From Campylobacteraceae bacterium (GTDB lineage Bacteria; Campylobacterota; Campylobacteria; Campylobacterales; Campylobacteraceae): a stretch of DNA of 5,476 nucleotides. Both the position numbers and the translations under genes were made by a program. Under the pieces are notes generated by a model, which searched no databases, was not told the origin of the DNA, and was given only the letters and a program-made list of their open reading frames with translations. Positions 4,490 to 5,476 of the stretch are shown piece after piece (position 1 is the first letter of the stretch; every line of letters starts with the position of its first letter). The DNA lies in contig JAISNG010000189.1 of the NCBI GenBank assembly GCA_031276365.1, forward strand, positions 1-5,476. The letters are read 5' to 3'.

Positions 4490-5476
4490 TGCAGTATATG
4501 ACACTGAGCTTTACTCATAAAAATACCGATATTAAAACAAGAGAAAAGCTCTCTTTCAACAGCGAAGAAAAACTATACAATGTCCTTAAAATGATAACAA
4601 ATCACGACAGTATTAATGAAGCCGTGATACTTTCTACATGTAATAGAGTAGAGGTGATAACAAGCGTCAAAGAGTGCAGGGAGAGTTTGTCGTTTGTATT
4701 GGGCGTTTTGTCGCATATATCCGGAATCGGCAGGGAAGAGCTTGAAAATAGAGCGGATATATACGAAAATGTCGGTGCTATACACCATCTTTTTGCCGTA
4801 TGTTCATCGCTTGACAGTCTTGTCGTTGGTGAAACGCAAATAGTGGGGCAAATGAAGACGACATTTAACTTTTCACTCAAAAATAATTTTTGTGGACCAA
4901 AGTTGAGGCGCGCAATGCAGCAGTGTTTCAAGTGTGCGGCGGCGGTTAGAAGTAGTACCGATATATCCAAAAATCCTGTTTCTGTTTCGTCTGTAGCGGT
5001 AACAAAAGCAAAAGAGCTGTTAAAGACACTTGATGGCGTAAATGCTGTTGTGGTGGGCGCAGGAGAGATGAGCGAACTTGCGGCAAAACATTTGCTGGCT
5101 TCAAATGCAAATGTGATAATCATCAATAGAAATTACGAAAACGCCCTCTCTTTAGTCAAAAAACTTGGTAAAAACTCTTCCGCACAGCCGTTTTCAAATC
5201 TTGGCGAAGCCATCAACAAATATCATCTTGTATTTAGCGCAACAGGCGCACCGCATACGATTATCACAAATGAAATGGTAGAGGCGAGGGTTTTTGAGAG
5301 ATATTGGTTTGATATAGCCGTTCCGCGCGACATAGAACCGTGCCGCTTTGAAAATGTACATATATACGCGGTGGATGATTTGGAAGAGATAGTCGCCAAA
5401 AATCTGGCTCTTCGCGAAGAGCAGGCGAAAACTGCTTACTCAATAGTAAGACAAATGACTAATGATTTTTTTAAAT
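4489..5476 (+). CDS. hemA: Glutamyl-tRNA reductase HemA, C-terminus cut by window edge
   Basis: Catalyses the NADPH-dependent reduction of glutamyl-tRNA(Glu) to glutamate-1-semialdehyde, the first committed step of C5-pathway tetrapyrrole synthesis in the cytoplasm. Frame from ATG 4489 stays open for 329 residues to the right edge; the family is usually a little over 400, so roughly the last quarter (C-terminal dimerisation helices) is missing. Visible features: LSFTHKNTDIKTREKL (6-21); nucleophilic Cys C51 in STCNRVE; HHLFAVCSSLDSLVVGETQIVGQ split over 99-121; TDISKNPVSVSS (157-168) in the hinge helix region; the Rossmann nucleotide loop VVGAGEMSELA (188-198); and FDIAVPRDIEP with DDLEEIVAKN, both in the NADPH domain. 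All are intact. The start overlaps the polyprenyl synthase stop in TAATG, with GAGA just upstream as a weak ribosome binding site; a second ATG three codons on is less likely. From memory of H. pylori (HP0239-HP0237), proS and hemC would be expected just beyond the window. The pairing supplies quinone tail and haem, both needed for respiration. Confidence 0.96.
   Translation, partial: MQYMTLSFTHKNTDIKTREKLSFNSEEKLYNVLKMITNHDSINEAVILSTCNRVEVITSVKECRESLSFVLGVLSHISGIGREELENRADIYENVGAIHHLFAVCSSLDSLVVGETQIVGQMKTTFNFSLKNNFCGPKLRRAMQQCFKCAAAVRSSTDISKNPVSVSSVAVTKAKELLKTLDGVNAVVVGAGEMSELAAKHLLASNANVIIINRNYENALSLVKKLGKNSSAQPFSNLGEAINKYHLVFSATGAPHTIITNEMVEARVFERYWFDIAVPRDIEPCRFENVHIYAVDDLEEIVAKNLALREEQAKTAYSIVRQMTNDFFK

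Noticed and set aside
4602..5126. 174-codon open frame on the minus strand, opposite hemA
   Set aside because: It lies entirely antisense to hemA, whose motifs are intact; the translation is Ser/Thr/Ala/Leu-rich with no family pattern and no upstream ribosome binding site. A shadow frame.

Overview
The window looks like chromosome of a Campylobacterota (epsilonproteobacterial) organism, probably a free-living sulfur oxidiser near Sulfurimonas. The reasons are the moderately AT-rich, densely packed coding, the DUF2018 - polyprenyl diphosphate synthase - hemA order (which I recall from Helicobacter pylori and, in part, Campylobacter), and the style of the proteins. The genus is an inference; the phylum is fairly secure.

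Left part, all on the minus strand. Positions 1-226 hold the N-terminal 75 residues of a small exported protein that runs off the left edge. A 154-bp gap follows (227-380) with a perfect 11-bp inverted repeat. Then, in transcription order from 3003 down to 381, comes a three-gene operon: metY-like O-acetylhomoserine sulfhydrylase, a cysteine-free Rrf2-family regulator, and cysK (O-acetylserine sulfhydrylase). Gaps are 2 bp and 11 bp, and the cysK Shine-Dalgarno overlaps the regulator's stop codon. A near-consensus sigma70 promoter (TTGATA, 17 bp, TATACT) sits directly upstream of metY. The two enzymes fix sulfide into homocysteine and cysteine. The regulator resembles CymR, including a C-terminal isoleucine of the type that can dock into CysK, so the operon may encode both the enzymes and their own sensor.

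Middle, 3004-3302: a divergent intergenic region. It carries the metY promoter on the minus strand, an extended -10 promoter (TGCTATAAT) for the plus-strand operon, and between them a plus-strand terminator-like element with no evident gene upstream of it.

Right part, plus strand. A DUF2018 protein (knotted-dimer family, function unknown) is followed by a long-chain polyprenyl diphosphate synthase (quinone side chain) and hemA (glutamyl-tRNA reductase, first committed step of haem synthesis), which is cut by the right edge after 329 residues. Spacing is 5 bp and then a 1-base stop/start overlap, so this reads as one operon supplying respiratory-chain cofactors.

No tRNA, rRNA, CRISPR, insertion sequence or phage gene was seen. 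Most of the window is ordinary core metabolism. The best leads are the predicted regulator-CysK partnership, a sequence motif shared between the metY promoter and the region downstream of cysK, and the orphan terminator in the divergent region.
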